Assembly (NCBI GenBank): GCA_031841125.1
Contig: CM063107.1
Coordinates: forward strand, 46,327,497-46,391,496
From: Acanthococcus lagerstroemiae
Lineage: Eukaryota > Arthropoda > Insecta > Hemiptera > Eriococcidae
Direction: 5' to 3'
DNA: 64,000 nucleotides
Part shown: positions 22,181 to 36,100 of the stretch, one piece after another
How the letters are laid out: each line of letters begins with the position of its first letter
How positions within the stretch are numbered: position 1 is the first letter of the stretch
Notes under the pieces: model-generated
Seen by the model: only the letters and a program-made list of their open reading frames with translations
Database searches by the model: none
Told to the model about the DNA's origin: nothing
Translations under genes and position numbers: made by a program

Positions 22181-24360
22181 TAATAATAATAATATTTATT
22201 TATTTGAAGCCCTCCGGTCACAGACAAAATGGCTAATTACGACTGGGGGCTTTAACTTGAAAGAATTTGAAAACAAAGAGAAAAAAAAAAGAAAAAAAAA
22301 TTTAAAAAGTTACATGATATACTCGTATCTAAGCAGAACAAAAAATGAAATTAACAAAAAAAAAACGAACAAATACAAAAAAAAACAACTAAAAATGAGA
22401 AACGAACGGGAGAAAGATCGCTATCTGCCCCCACCCCCATACCAGGTCAGTCCGTGGCTAGAGTCAGAGACTATTATAGCTGTCAATCAAATATTTTGTA
22501 AACTTGCTGTTTGAAGACTGATTTGTTTATCGAGTCGAATACATCAAGGTGGTTATGGATTCTACTAACATTGTTATATAACTTCAGAACTCGAGCGATG
22601 GGGGAATTAGACAAAATTTGTGTGCGTGAATAAGGGATTGTAAAGAGATCAGTGCTACGACTATTGAAAGTAGGTACGCGAATTCCAATTTTTTTAAAGT
22701 AAAGGTGTGTTGGGTTTTTCAAACTGTATTATCTCGTGTAGGAACAATAACGAGAAAATGTCCCTACGACCCCGAAGACTTTTTATTTCATAACCCTGAA
22801 GTAGTTCCTTATATTTAATTGAGTAAGTGTAATAGGAAAATTGCTTATAATACAAGTATCTTAAAAAACGTGTCTGCACTTTCTTAATGGTTTTGATCAT
22901 TTCTGCCGTGAATGGATTCCATACAATTGCCGCGTACTCAAGATGAGGTCTTACAAGCGCATAATACAAGGTTTGTATTGTCTGAATATCTCTAAAGTTC
23001 ACCGCATTCCTAATAAGAAACCCTAGCATTCTTCTTGACTTGTTGACTACTGTGCTGATATGTTTTTTGAAGGTTAGTTTAGAGTCGAAAATCACCCCTA
23101 AATCCCTAATGTCACTATTCTTAGCAAGGATATAATTGTCCATTGTATATTCAGTAGGGACAGGCAACAATTTTCTTGTGTACGTGACAGAGGAACATTT
23201 TTTTACATTAAAAGATGATTTATTGATTTTACTCCAGTTTACCAGAGCGTTGAGATCTTGTTGTAACAGTTCCCTATCCATAGTTCCACTCACTTGCCGG
23301 AATAGCTTTAAATCATCCGCATATAGTAAGACCTTTGAATATTCTATATGTTGCGTAATATCATTAATGAATATGAGAAATAATAAGGGACCTAGACTCG
23401 AACCTTGAGGAACACCAGATGTGCATGTAAATTTACGGGAGGTAGACCCCCTGTATGTAACATATTGCTGTCTATTGGTCAAATAAGATGTGAATAGTGT
23501 ATTAATGATTTAGAGAACCCCTATTCTTGTCAATTTACCAATAAGAATCTTGTGGTCAACTTTGTCAAACGCTTTCTGAAAATCTGTATATATTGAGTCT
23601 ACTTGAGAATTTAGATCCAGAATATGAGATGTGTAGTCCACAAAGGACACTAGATTTGTGATGGTTGATCTACCTTCCGAGAAGCCGTGCTGATGATCAG
23701 TAATTTGGTTCCGAACTTGCTCATATATTCTTTTATGCAATATAGACTCAAATACTTTAGCAGGAACTGTGAGAATAGATATAGGTCTGTAATTAATAAT
23801 TTCGTTTATTTGGTCATTCTTAGGAATGGGAGTAATAGTGGATACTTTCCACAGCTGAGGAAACTCAGCTGTACTCAATATTATGTTATATATATATATG
23901 TCAATGGTCGAAAAAAAAATCGTAGCATGTTTTGTATATGTATTGGGGAATACTATCAGAGCCGGTAGTTCGCTTTGGTTTTAATCTGGTCAGGGCTTCC
24001 TTTACTTCCAGTTCGTTGATTCTCAGTAGTTTTACCCCTAGCAAGTTGAAGAAGTGCATGTTTCGTTCTGCTTTGAATTGCCCACAGCTTTTTACTGGCA
24101 AGTTCTCTGAATGCTAAGTTGAAACGGTTTATGGCATTTCTAACGAAATCCGTTTTTTTTTTTTTTTTTGTTATCAACTCGGCAAAGCAAGGTTCGGTGT
24201 TGTACCTCGAACACCGAAAATTAACGTTCATCAATAATCGCAGACGTACATTATATCGTGCATATAGCTCATGAAAAACAGAAAACGCCAATTTAGTTCT
24301 ATAAATTAGTAATTGGAATCCATCAAACCAGAATCTTCGATTTTTGACCATAGTCATGAG
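22181..24360 (-). pseudogene. Jockey/CR1-like LINE, reverse transcriptase nearly complete
   Basis: Minus strand. From about 24350 a leader segment precedes LEVKEALTRLKPKRTTGSDS (fingers), then TPIPKNDQINEIINYRPIS, HQHGFSEGRSTITNL and YTDFQKAFDKVDH (catalytic Asp) at 23878-23510. Next come GVPQGSSLGPLLFLIFINDI, YADDLKLF (catalytic pair) and DLGVIFDSKLTFKKHI at 23482-22694. The C-terminal end continues in a shifted frame to 22483. The 3' end is an AATAAATATTATTATTATTAT-type tail at 22181-22206. No endonuclease is visible. Frameshifts near 24100, 23890, 23500 and 22700 inactivate it. It is antisense to the ADAMTSL gene. Confidence 0.92.
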
Positions 24361-24867
24361 TGTGTCATGGTGTCATGGTGTGGTTCCCTTAAGAATATAA
24401 TAAAGAATCATAATATTATATTTTGATAAATGGTTTTTCAACATTGGAGCTGTCCCAGGGTGCATGAGATGACCCCCCGGCAGGGCGCACCCATTTTTAG
24501 ATTCCGAATCGGCCACCGGGCTGCCTGAATCATCATCTGTCAGCTGAACGGGAGGGTGTCGACGTGCCATGCAGTCGATACCCGTGAAAGTCAGTTCGAT
24601 TTATCAGTGCAAGACTGGATAATCCTTCATGGTGCTTAGAAATTTTTTAAAATCTTGGTCATTAATTTATAGACTTCGTCATAATGTTGGTGATTTAGTA
24701 TAGGACTCATTTTTAATGTGCTGACTGTATTTTTGTACTCATGATAGCCCATTTAGCCGACTTTAACATACTTTTGGGTAAATTTTCCGACTGCCAAAAC
24801 CCCTGCCCTGATGAAAAGTTGAAAATGTGACTACTTTCAAGGACATTTTTAGGCTAACTATGCGGCC
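24361..24867. other. Unassigned stretch between LINEs
   Basis: A 65-codon minus-strand frame at 24373-24570 (RRHPPVQLTDDDSGSP) may be LINE leader but has no diagnostic motif. Nothing else seen. Confidence 0.4.
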
Positions 24868-27185
24868 TATCAATCAATCAATCAAAGCCTTTATTGCTCA
24901 AAACAAAACTTAATTGATATTACTAGTTATATACAGCCCATATTTGGGGCAAAGGCCTCCTTCAATCTAAGCCACTCCAGTCTGTCCCTGGCTACCCTTT
25001 CGTAATGCTCATTTTGCAAGAATTTCGAAATTTCGTCCCTCCATCTTGCCTTCTTTCTACCCTTCTCCTCCCTTCCTTCAAAAACCAATTCGAAATTTTG
25101 TAGCTCCATCGGTTAACCTGAAGTCTTGCGATGTGTCCAGCCCAGTCCCATTTTTTTCTTTTTGCCACTTGGTTCATGTTTAAATTTCCTCTCATTCTTG
25201 ATTTTAATATTTGTATTCTGACCCTATCCGATTTTCTTATTCCCAGAATTGATCTTTCCATTGAGTTTTGTGTAGTGTCGATTAGAGGTTACTTTCTTTT
25301 TTTGTTAGAGCCCAAGTTTGCGAGCCGTAAGTTAGGACTGGAACCACACAGCTGTTAAATATTCTGCTTTTTTGTTCGACCTTAAAAGGACCCCTCCATA
25401 GATTTTTTAACGACACGAACTTTTTCCACGCCAAGGCGACTCTCCTATCGATCTCTTTAACCGTGCGTTTTTCAAAAGATATCATTTGGCCTAAATATAC
25501 TGTTTCTAGCACCCTTTCTATTTGTTTTCCTTCGATTTAGATTTTTAGATTTTTATTTGTAGACATTATTTTTTTTCCGTATTTATTTGTAATCCTGCTG
25601 TCTTGCCTATTTCGTTCAGTTCATTGATCATTCCCGAAAGTTCTTCCAAGTTTTTTGCTATTATTATCACGTCATCCGCAAATCTTAGGTTATTTAGGTA
25701 TTCCCCGTCAATTTTAATCCCCTTATTTTCCTATTTTAAGTTTCTGAATGTCTCTTCCAACGCACAGTTAAAGATTATCGGTGAGAGTGGGTCCCCCTGT
25801 TCTACCCCTTTTTTTATATCAAAATATTCCCCCTCTATATCCGTTTTTATTCTGGCCTTTAGGTTAGTATATATGCTTTCTATAATTTTAACATAAACCT
25901 CTGGGATCCTTTGGTTATTTAATGCATTTAGCATAAAGCTGTGGTTTAGGGAGTCGAAAGCTTTTGAGTAGTCGACAAAGGCGAGATGGAGGTCTATTTG
26001 GTATTCAGAACATTTTTCTATCAGTTGGTTTATCGAAAACAGGTGATCGGTAGTTGAGAAGTTTTTCCTGAATCCGGCCTGTTCCCTTGGTTGTTGGTCC
26101 TGTAAAGTTCGATTCATTCTAAGTGTGAGAAGTTTGGTGAAGATTTTCGATACTGTCGATCCTAGGTTGATAGGTCTGTAGTTAGTCGATTTGTGTCTGT
26201 CGCCTTTTTTATGTAAAAGAATTATATCCGACTTGCCCCATTCTGTAGGTATTTTTTGTTCTTTTAAAATTAAATTGAAGAGCGCCGTCAACCGGTTTGC
26301 TAAAGACCCCCCACCATATTTTATTTGTTCATTAGATAATCCATCACTTCCCAAGGCTTTGTTGTTTTTAAGATTCTTGATTACATGTTCAATTTCTTCT
26401 AATAAGAAGACTATGTTATCGTCAACTTCCAAAGCTTCTGTGGACGCAGTCGGTTGTTCTGATTCCTGGTTTTCATAAAGCTTCTCATAGTAGTTTGTAG
26501 CCATTTCGTTTATTTTTAGCCTTGAGTAGATTTTTTGATTTTGGTCGTCTATTAGGTAGGCGGTTAAATGTGAAACAATTGACAAACACCTCCTAATTTT
26601 CTTTGTACTATTTGTCGAGTCGAGTATCCCTTCAATAATTTTATTGTTTTTTTCAGTATTATATTGTCTAATTTTTGTCCATACTAATTTACAGATCAGA
26701 TTCAACTCTATTCTTTCTCTTTCTGTTTTGTTCTTTTTAAATTTTAGTTTTTCTCGATTTTTTATTAAATTGGTAATTTCTATGGGCAGATCGGACTCAG
26801 GAAGCTTCCCGACCATTTTGTTTGATGTGGTCAATTTTGTCGCTTTTTGTATGCTTGCCTTGAGGTAATCATTTAGTTCATTAACATCTACAATTTCTTT
26901 TTGGTTGTTATCTGATAGCAGTTTTTCTAGATTTGTGTTATAGGTATATGTTTTTATTTTCTGTATCTATCTTGATTTTTGTATGTGATTTGTTACCTGT
27001 GTATCGCCAGTTGTCTACGGTTATCGTACTTACAATTAAGCTGTGGTCTGTATAAAATTTAAAATTTTGCCTGACATCAACGTTTTTTATCATTTTTGAG
27101 AACTGTGGGACCAACATGTAGTCGATTTGATTCTTGTATTTCAAGTTAGGCGAAATCCAGGTCCAGCGTCTCCCTCTTCTTTTTT
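24868..27185 (-). pseudogene. RTE-like LINE: endonuclease end plus reverse transcriptase
   Basis: Minus strand. The window of good sequence begins with RRWTWISPNLKYKNQIDYML and TDHSLIV, the end of the endonuclease domain. The reverse transcriptase follows: GSDGLSNEQIKYGG, LLHKKGDRHKSTNYRPI, EQAGFRKNFSTTDHL, FVDYSKAFDSLNH and GVEQGDPLSPIIF (26834-25731), then RFADDVIIIA (about 25680) in another frame, VYLGQMIS, YGSQTWAL, WDWAGHIARL and GRKKARWRDEI. The stop is at 24927, and the 3' end is a TTGATTGATTGATTGATAGG-type tail at about 24868-24888. At least three frame breaks. The 5' side runs directly into the degraded block at 27.19 kb, so its start is not readable. Confidence 0.92.
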
Positions 27186-30100
27186 TAAACCATGAGTTTA
27201 CAATTTTTAAAAAATTTTTTTTGGGGGGTTTTTTTTCCCCCCAAAAACCCTTTTTTTTTAAGGGAAAAGGGGTATTTTTAAAAAGGGGCCTTTGGAAAAA
27301 TTTGGGCCCTTTTAAAAAATTTTTTTAAAAATTTTTTTTCGGGATTTTTTTTCCCTTTGGAAAGTGGTTTTTTGGTTTTTAAAGTCATTTTGCTTTTTTT
27401 TTTGGGTTACCCTTTTTAAATTTTTGGGGAAATTTTTTTTAAAAAAAAATTTTTTGCCTAAAATTAAAAAAAAAAGTAGAAAGGGGGGGGTGGGGGAAAA
27501 AATTAAAAAAATTAGCAAATTTTGGGAAAAAATTTTTTTTAAAAAACCAAAAAAAAAAAAAAAAATTTTAAAAAAAAACCCGGGCCCCCCCTTTTTTTTA
27601 CTTTTGGCCCAAAAAAGAAAAAAAAAAAAAATTTTTTGGAAAAGGGGAAAAAATTTTTTTTTTTTTTCCTTTCCCAAAAAAATTTTTAAAAAAAAGGGGA
27701 AAGTTTCCCAAAATTTGTTCCCCAAAATTTTTTTTTGATTTGTTTTTTTTGAAAACCCCCTTAAATCCCCAAATTTTCCCAGCCCCCCAAAAAGGTATTT
27801 TTTTGGACCAAAATAATAAAAAGGAAAATTTTTTTTTTTCACATTTGAAAAGGAAACCATAAAATTTTAAAAAAAATTTTCCAAAAAACTCGGGGAAGTT
27901 AACCCCCCCCCCCCTTTTTTTTCCTTTTTTCGGTAAAATTTGCCTTTTCATGATTTTTTTTAAAAATTTAAAAAGGGAAAAAAAAATTTTTAAAAAAAAA
28001 ATTTTTTTTAAAAATTAAAGGGGGAAAAAAAATTTTTTTTAAAAAAAAAAAAATTTTTTTAAAAAATTTATTTTTGGGGGAAAAAACCAAAAAAAAATTA
28101 AAAAAAAAAAATTTTTTTTTTTTTTAAAAAAAAAAAAAGTTTCGCCAAAAAATTTTTAAAAAAAAAATTTTTTTTTTTGGGGGTTTTTTTCCCCAAAAAG
28201 GGGGTTTTTTCCAGTGGGAAAATTTTTAAAAAGGGGGAAAATTTTTTTAAAAAAATTTTTTTTTAAAAAATTAAAAAAATTTCCCCTTTTAAAAAAAATT
28301 TTTTTTTTTTTAAAAAATTGGGAAAAATTTTTTTTTTTGGGGGGGATTTTTTTCTTTTTTTTTAAAAAATTTTTTATTTTTTAATTTTTTTGGGTTTTTT
28401 TTTCCCGGGGTTTTTTTTCCCCAAAAAAAATTTTTTAAAAAAAATTTTTAATTTTTTTTTTTTTTTTGGGGGCCCCGGGGATTTTTTTTTTTTTCCCCTT
28501 TTTTTTAAAAACCCGGGGAAAAATTTTTTTTTTAAAATTTTTTTTTTTTTTAAAAATTATTTTTAAAAAAAATTTTGGGGGTTAAACCCCTTTTTGGGGG
28601 TTTTTTTTTTTTTTAAAAAAAAAATTTTTTTAAAAAAAAGAAAAAAAAATTTTAAAATTTTTTTTGGAAAAAAAAAATGGAAATTTTGGTCCCTTTTTAA
28701 AAATTTCTTTTTTTTTCCCCAAAAAAAAGGGAAAAAAAGGTCCCCCCCCCCCCGTTTTTTCCCTTTAAAAAAAAAAAAAAATTAAAAAAAATTTTTAAAA
28801 ATTTTTTTTTTTCCCCTTAAAAAATTTTTTTTTTTTTTTTAAAAAAAATTTTTTGTTTTAATTTAAAATTTTTTTTTTTTTTTTTTAAAAAAAATTTTTT
28901 TTTTAAAAAAAAAAAAGGGGGGTTTTTTTTAAAAAAAAAAAAATTTTTAAAAAATTTTTTTTTCCCTTTTCCCCCCCCCTTTTTTTTTTTCCCCCCCCCC
29001 AAAACCAATTTTTAAAATTTTTTTAAAAAATTTTTTTTTTTTGGGGGGGTTTTTTTTTTTTTCCCCCCCCCCTCCCCATTTTCCCCCCCCAAAAAGAGGG
29101 TTCTTTTTTGGACCCCGTTTATTTCCCCTTTTTTTTGGATTTCCCCCCCCCTTTTTTAAAAAATTTTTAGACCCCCTTTTTTTTTTTTTCCCCCCGGGGT
29201 TCATATCGAAAGGGGTTTTGGACCCGGGGGGATGTTTGGGGACCCCGTGTGTTGTACCCAAAAATTTTTTTATAATTTTGGTAAAAAATTTTCCAAAAAT
29301 CGATTTTAATTGTTTGGAAAATACCCATTTAAAATAAAAATTTTGATTTTTGGTTCTTAAATTTTTTGTTTTTTTGGGAAAAAAAGTTTCTCAATCAAAA
29401 CTACTTTCGTAAAGACCAAAAGGGGAAAAGCCCCCCGGCCCTGAACATTTAGGGTTAAAAATAAAAAAAATGGGGGGGTTCAAAAAAAACGTTTCCTCGC
29501 TTTATGACCCCAATTTTTCCCCCCTTTTTTCTTCCTTTTTAATCTTGTTCCAGGGAACCCAAAATTTTCCATTTTATAAACATAATGACCCCCGGGGGTG
29601 CCCAAAATTGGTTTAACTTTCCCGGGAAAGATTCCTGTCAAATTTTCGTATCGTTAAAAAAATTTAATAAACTTAAAAAAACTCGGTTTTAAAGCCTTTT
29701 TTTTTATTTAATTTTAATGGAAAATAAATTTTTAATTTTTTGATATTTGAATGGTAAATTTTTTATGTCAAAATTTTGCAAAATGTTCGTTTTTTGTTTT
29801 TTCGGCCTTTTTTGGGGAAAAAAAATTCATAATGGATTTTGAAATAATGAAAAAGCAAAAAGGGAAAAAACTTAAAACATTGAAAAATTTCAAAAAATGG
29901 TTTTTGTGCAAATTTTTTTTTAAAAATTAATGTTCAACTGTAACCTTTAAAATGGGATTACCCTGGTTTTAAAATTTTTAAAATTTAAAAAGGGAATAGT
30001 TAGTTTTTTTTCGCTTTTTCTGATTAGCCAAACAGTTTTTAAAAAAGGGGTAATGTTTTTTTTGGGGAGGCGTTGTCCATCTCAGTTTTTTTCCTAGGGC

Positions 30101-33100
30101 CCCCCGCGCCTTTTGGGGGGCTTTTGTAAAGGAAAAATTTCCCTTAACAAATTTTTGTAGAAAAAATTTTCTTTTTAAATTTTTTTTGGGGTTTGAAGGG
30201 TAATTCCCCCCGGGCCCCAAAAATAATTAAAAAAAAATTTTTTTTTTTAAATGTTTTAAAACCAATAACATTGAAAAAAACCCAAAAAATTTTGTTTTTA
30301 AATTTAAAATTTTTTAACATAACCGAATGATTTCAACACATTAAGTTTTTTTTATTTTCCCCGGGGAAAAAAAAAAGGGGGGGGAAAGGAAGTCTTGTTT
30401 GTTGGCCGTTTTTATTTAAAATTTTAAAACTTAGGCTTTTTTCCCGCCCCATTTAAAATTTTTTGGCCCCGGGGGGAAAAAAAAAATTTTTTTCAAAATT
30501 TTTTTTTTAAACTTTGGGTTTTTTTTTGGATTTAAATTTTTTACTTGGTTGAAAAACTTTTGGAAAATAAAAAAAAAAAAAAAAAATATTTAACTTTTTT
30601 TACCCAAAGTTTTTCCCAAAAACCAAAAAAAAAAATTTAACCATGTATTAAAAGGGTTTTTCTTATGGGTTTTTCCCCCCCGAGTAAAAAACAAACTACA
30701 ATTTTTCTTTTTTCATTTAAAAATCTCTTAAAAAAGGGGTTTTCCTATGAAATAATATTTTATTTTTATGCTTGATATTTGGAATTTAACCCCCTTTTTA
30801 AAAAAAAACCCCCCACGTTTTCTTTTTTTTCATTTCTTTCTTAATATTTCTCATTTAATTTTTTTGAAAACCTAAAAATTGGTTTTTTTCTTCCTTTTTT
30901 AAAAAAAATTTTTTTTTTTGAAATAATTAATTTTTAAGTTTTTATCATTTTTAAAATTCTTTTAAAATTTTTTATTTTTAAAAATTTTTTTTTATTTTTT
31001 TTAAAAAAAAAATTTTTGGGGGCCCATTTAAAAAATTATTTTTTCAGTTCAATCTTAATTAGAAAAAAATTAAATTTTAAATGGGGGTTAATCAAAATTT
31101 TTGGGGGGGGGGCCCGGGGAAAAATTTTTTTTCCCCCATTTTTTTGTAAAAAAATTTTTTTGCCCCCTTTTTTTCCCCCAAAAAGGCCCACACAAGGGGA
31201 ATAACAAAAAAAAATTATTACAAAAATTTTAAAAAAAACCCTTTAAAGATTTTAGACAAAATTTTTTTCAAAAATTAAAGGCGTTTTTTCCAAAGTGGGA
31301 AAAAATGAAAAAAATTTCCCAAAAAGGACAAAAAAGTTTTTGTCCCTTTTTTTAATCGGGGGGGGGGGCAACTTTTTGGGGTTTTCCCCTAAAATTTTTA
31401 ATTTCTTTGTTTTTTTTAAAAAAATCCGCTTACCCAAAATTTTACATTAGCTTTGGGAATAATTTATTTTTTAATTCCGTTTTGGCGGAAAATTAAAATT
31501 TTCCCCTTTACCAAAATTTTTTAAAAAGTGGTGTTTTTCAAAAAAAGGGGGGGGGGGAAAAAGATTAAAAAAAAAACCAAATTAAAATGGTTTACGTTAA
31601 CTTTCTAAAGAAAACAAAAAAAATTTAGATAATGAAGTAGATTGGGCTTAATTTCCAAAACAGTTTGAAATTAAAAATCCTTGCGTATATTTTCCAGGGT
31701 TTTCGGGAAAAAAAAAATTTTTGAAAGTGAAAAATTTTTTTTTCTTTTTCAAAAAAATAAAAATTTTTAAGAAATTACGAAAAGGTTTTAAAAAATTTTT
31801 ATGAAATTCAAAAATTAGCCCGTGGACCAAAAACTTGCCCCCCGATTTTGGGGCGTTTTTTAAAAAAAATAGTTGTCTATAATGGGAAAAGGGGGGGGGG
31901 GGGGATTTCCCTTTTTCAAATTTTAAAAACTTTTTTAAAAATTTAATTTTTTCCTTTGGTTTTTTAAGGGCCGGGGGGGAAACCCCCCCCGGGCTACCCC
32001 CCTTTAAAAAAGGGGAGGCTTTTAGATTGGTTCAAAAAAGTTTTTATTTTAAAAATTTCTTTTTTCCTTTGGGTCAAAGAAAAACCCTCGGGGGCCATTT
32101 TTTTGGGGAAATTATGAAAAAGGAAAAAAAATTTCCCAATATCAAAATGGGAAACTACAAAAAAAAAAAGGGGTCCCCAAGAAAAGAGTTTTCCGTGAAA
32201 ATTTAACCCTAAAATTTTAATTTCAAAATTGTACGCCTTTCCCCTTTTAAGGTGCCCCCCTTTTTTTAAAAGGGAAGGGGGGTCAAAAAAGGTTTCCCAT
32301 TTTTTTAAAAGTTTCTTTTCATAAATTTCAAAAATATTTTCGCAAAAATTTCGGCCTATCCCCCCCTTTGTTTTGTTCCCGTGGTGAACCAGGGGGTTTG
32401 CCAAATGTTTTTTAAAAGGGTTCGAAAAAATTTTTTGTGAAAATTTTTAAAAAAAACTCCGCCTTTTCCTTTAATTTCCTTTGGGGGGGGGTTTATATTT
32501 TGCTTGGATGGAGGGGTTCGGGTTTTAATCATTGTGAAAGGGTTTTGGGGGACCGAATATTTTAACCAGTTGTGGGCGAAAAAATTTATTTTAAATTTTT
32601 AATTTTTTCCCCCGATGTGGGTTTTTTTAAAAAGGCCCCCAAGCAATTTTTAAGGGGGGTTTAAAAAGCAGCGGGCCTTCCCTCCCCCCTAATTTGCCTT
32701 AAAAAAACCGTTTTTGTCTTCCCCGTTTCATTAAGCAAACCCTTAAATAATTTTTTCCCCAATTTTTAAGTTTTTTCAAAATTTTCTTTTTTTTAAAAAC
32801 CGAGTTGGGAAAATTTTTTTTAAAAAAATTTTCCCCGGAAACATAGCTGAATAAAATAAAAATTCCCCCTAACATTTTTTTTCAAATTTTTTCTCCTTAT
32901 TTGGCCCCAAAAAAAATTTTTTATGAAATTTTTTTAAAAATTTTTTTTTTTTTTTTCTTTTTTAATTAATTAAAATTTTTTTTTTTTTGTTTTTAAAAAA
33001 TTTTTTAAAAATTTTAAATTTTTTTGAATTTTTAGTTTTTAAGCATTTTAATTTGGTTTTTTTTACTTTTCCCTTTGTTAAAAAAATGAATAAAATTATT

Positions 33101-36100
33101 TTTTCCAGAAACCCCTTTTAAATTTAATTTAAAAAATAAAAAATTTAAAATAGCAATTTTGGATTTTTTTATTTTGAAAATTTTTTGGGATTGTGTACAA
33201 AAAAATTTGGGGAAAAGAATTTTAAAAATTAAAAACGACTACAAAAGAAAAAGTAAAAAAAAAGTTTTAAAAAAATTTATTCATTTAGTTTATGAAATTT
33301 TGTGGCAAAACTTTTTCCCCATTATTTTCATTTTTTCCCCGGCAAAAAATAAACCCGGGAAAAAGGGGTTTGTGGGGAGGGACAAATTCCCTATTAAACT
33401 TTTTTCCGTTGATGAAATTTTTAAATTTCGAACCTTTTTTTTTTCTCTTTTTTTTTTTTTTTATTTTTTTTAAATTAAAAGCGGATTTTTTTGGGGGAAT
33501 CTTCTTTTATTTTCTTTTAAAATTTAAAAAACAGTATCCATTTTCTTCAGTTTTTACGTGACAAAATTTTTCCGAAGTCCCAAAACGTCGACCGGGTTTT
33601 TTAAAAACTTGGAACATTTATATTTTAATGTTTAAACCCATTTAAAAAATTTGGGGGAAAGTTTTTTTTTAAAAAACGTTTGTCTTTTTTGAAAAATTTC
33701 CAGCAATTTTAAAAAATTTTTTAGGGACCTTTTTAAAAGGGGTTTTGGATTTGGAGGGGGGAAAAAATTTCAAATTTTTTTTGGGATGGGGCCCCCCTTA
33801 AAACCCGGTAAAAAAAACCCTGGGGGGGCCCCTTTAAAAAAAGGGTTTTAAAATAATAAAAAAAAAATTTTTTGGGTTAAAAAAAATTAAAAAACCCCCC
33901 CCGCCCGAAAAACCCCCCCCCAAAAATTTTTTTTTAAAAATTTTTAATTATAAACTAACCCCCCCCCTTTTTTTTAAAATTTTTTTTAAACCAAAAAAAA
34001 AAAGGGCCTTTTTTTTTGAATCCCCTTGACCAAAAAACGGCAAAAACTTTTTTTTTTAAGAGGGGAGAAAAATTCAAGGGAACGAAAAAGGCCTTTAAAA
34101 GGATTTTGGGGGATTTTAAAAAATTTTTTTGCATTTTTTGAAATGGTTTTCTTTGGGGGAATTTGGAAAAAAAAAAAAAATATTTGTTTTTTAAAAAAGT
34201 TTCCCCCCCCAAAAAAAAGAAAATTAAAAAAGGTTTATTCCAAAAAAAAGGGGAAAATTTTTTTTTTTTTTTCCAATTTTTCCGCCCAGCAATTAAAACC
34301 TTTTTTTTTGGGGTTTGGGAAAATTCCCCTTCCCCCCCCAAAAAGGGGGAGGGGGAAATGGGGAAAAATTTTTTAAAAATTTTTTGTTTTTTTAAAATTT
34401 TCATTAACAAAAAATTTTTTGGGGGCTGGGAAAACAAATTTTCCCCCCCCCAATTATTTGGGGTTTTAAAAGGGGGAAATTTTTAAATTTTTTTTGAAAT
34501 TTTTTTCCCGTGGTTTTTTTCCCCCCAACTACAAATTTGGGGTGGGGAAAAACCCCCCCAAAAGGGGGAATCCCAAAGGGGGGAAAAATTTGGGCAATTT
34601 TTGTTTTTGTTTTAAAATTTTTTTTCCCCCCCCCCCCAAATAAAAGGGGGAAAAAAAAGCAAAAAAACCCCCCCAAAAATTTGGGGGGGAAAAAAAAAAT
34701 TTTTAAAAAATTTTTGTTTTTATTAAAAGGGAAATTTTTCCTAAAAAAAAATTTCAAATTTGGGGGGGGGAAAAAAACGCCCCCCGATTGGGGGGGGAAT
34801 GGGGCAAAAAATTTTGAATTTTTAATTTTTTTTTCCCCTTTTAATCCGTTCCCCATCCACCCAGCACCAATTTAAAAAAAAAAACCGTCAAAAAAAATAA
34901 AGGGGAAAAAAATTTTTTTTTTAAAAAAAAGGGGGGGGCCCCCCAAAAAAAAAAAAAAGGGGGGGGCCCCCCAAAAATTTGGGGGGTTTTTTTTTTTAAA
35001 AACAAAAATTTTTTTTTTATTTTTAAAAAAATGAAAATTCCCTCCCCCCCAGGGGAAAATTGGGGGGAAAAAATTAAAATTTAAAAGAAAAAAAAAAAAA
35101 AATTTAAAATTTAAAAAATTTTTTAAAATTTAAAAAAATTTTGGGGGAAAAAATTTTTTTTTTTTTTAAATTTTTTTTAAAAAAGGTTTTTTTGTTAAAT
35201 GCTGAAAACTGTTTGGGGGGGGTTGGGGCCCTTTCTTTTAAAAAAAATCTTAATTTAAAAAAAAAATTTTTTTTTGGGGAAATTTTTAAAATTTTTGGGG
35301 TTTTTTTTAAATTTTTTTTTTGGTTTGGGGGTTTTTTAAAATTTAAAATTGATACTAAAAAATTTTTAAAAAAGGGGTTTTTGGGGTTTTTAAAAATTGG
35401 GGTTTTAAAAAAAAAAAAAAAAAATTTTTTTTAAAAAAAAAAAATTTAAATATCGGTCCCCCTTTAAAGCCCCAGGAAAATATCAAGAAACGTTTAAACA
35501 TGGTGATTATTTTAAAAAACGTCCCCCCCGCTTGGCTATTAAATAAAATTTTGGAAAGGGCCACACCCGGGGTTTTTGGTTTTTCCCCTTTTTGGTTTTG
35601 TAAAATTAAGAAATGTGGGTTTTTTTTTACGTTTGGTCATCCGGGGGTTTTTCCTCGTTTCTGCTAATTTTTAAATTCAGGGGCCCCTTAAGGGGGAAGG
35701 AGTAAAAAAATCGGGAGAAAAAAAACCCGTCGATGAAAAAAGGAAAAAGGAAGAAACGAACCCAAAATTTTTAAAAAAAATTTCGGGGTGAAACCCAAAT
35801 TGGGAATTTTCAAACCCTTTTGATTTCTTTATTTCTACCCTTTTAGAAAAAATAAAAAAAAATTTTTCCCCAAAATTTTTTCCCCGTTATTTTTTTTCCC
35901 CCCCTTTTTTTTTTCCTTTTCCTTTTAAAATTCAAATAAATTTTCCAGTTTATTTTTTGGGCAGGGGTTTTTTAAAATTTAAAAAATTTTTAAAACCCAA
36001 AAAAAAACCCCAAAAAGGCTTTTTTAAAGTGAAATTAAATTTATAGGTTTTTTCCCAAAAAAAAAAAAAGAAAAAAAAAAAATTTTATAAATAAATTTTT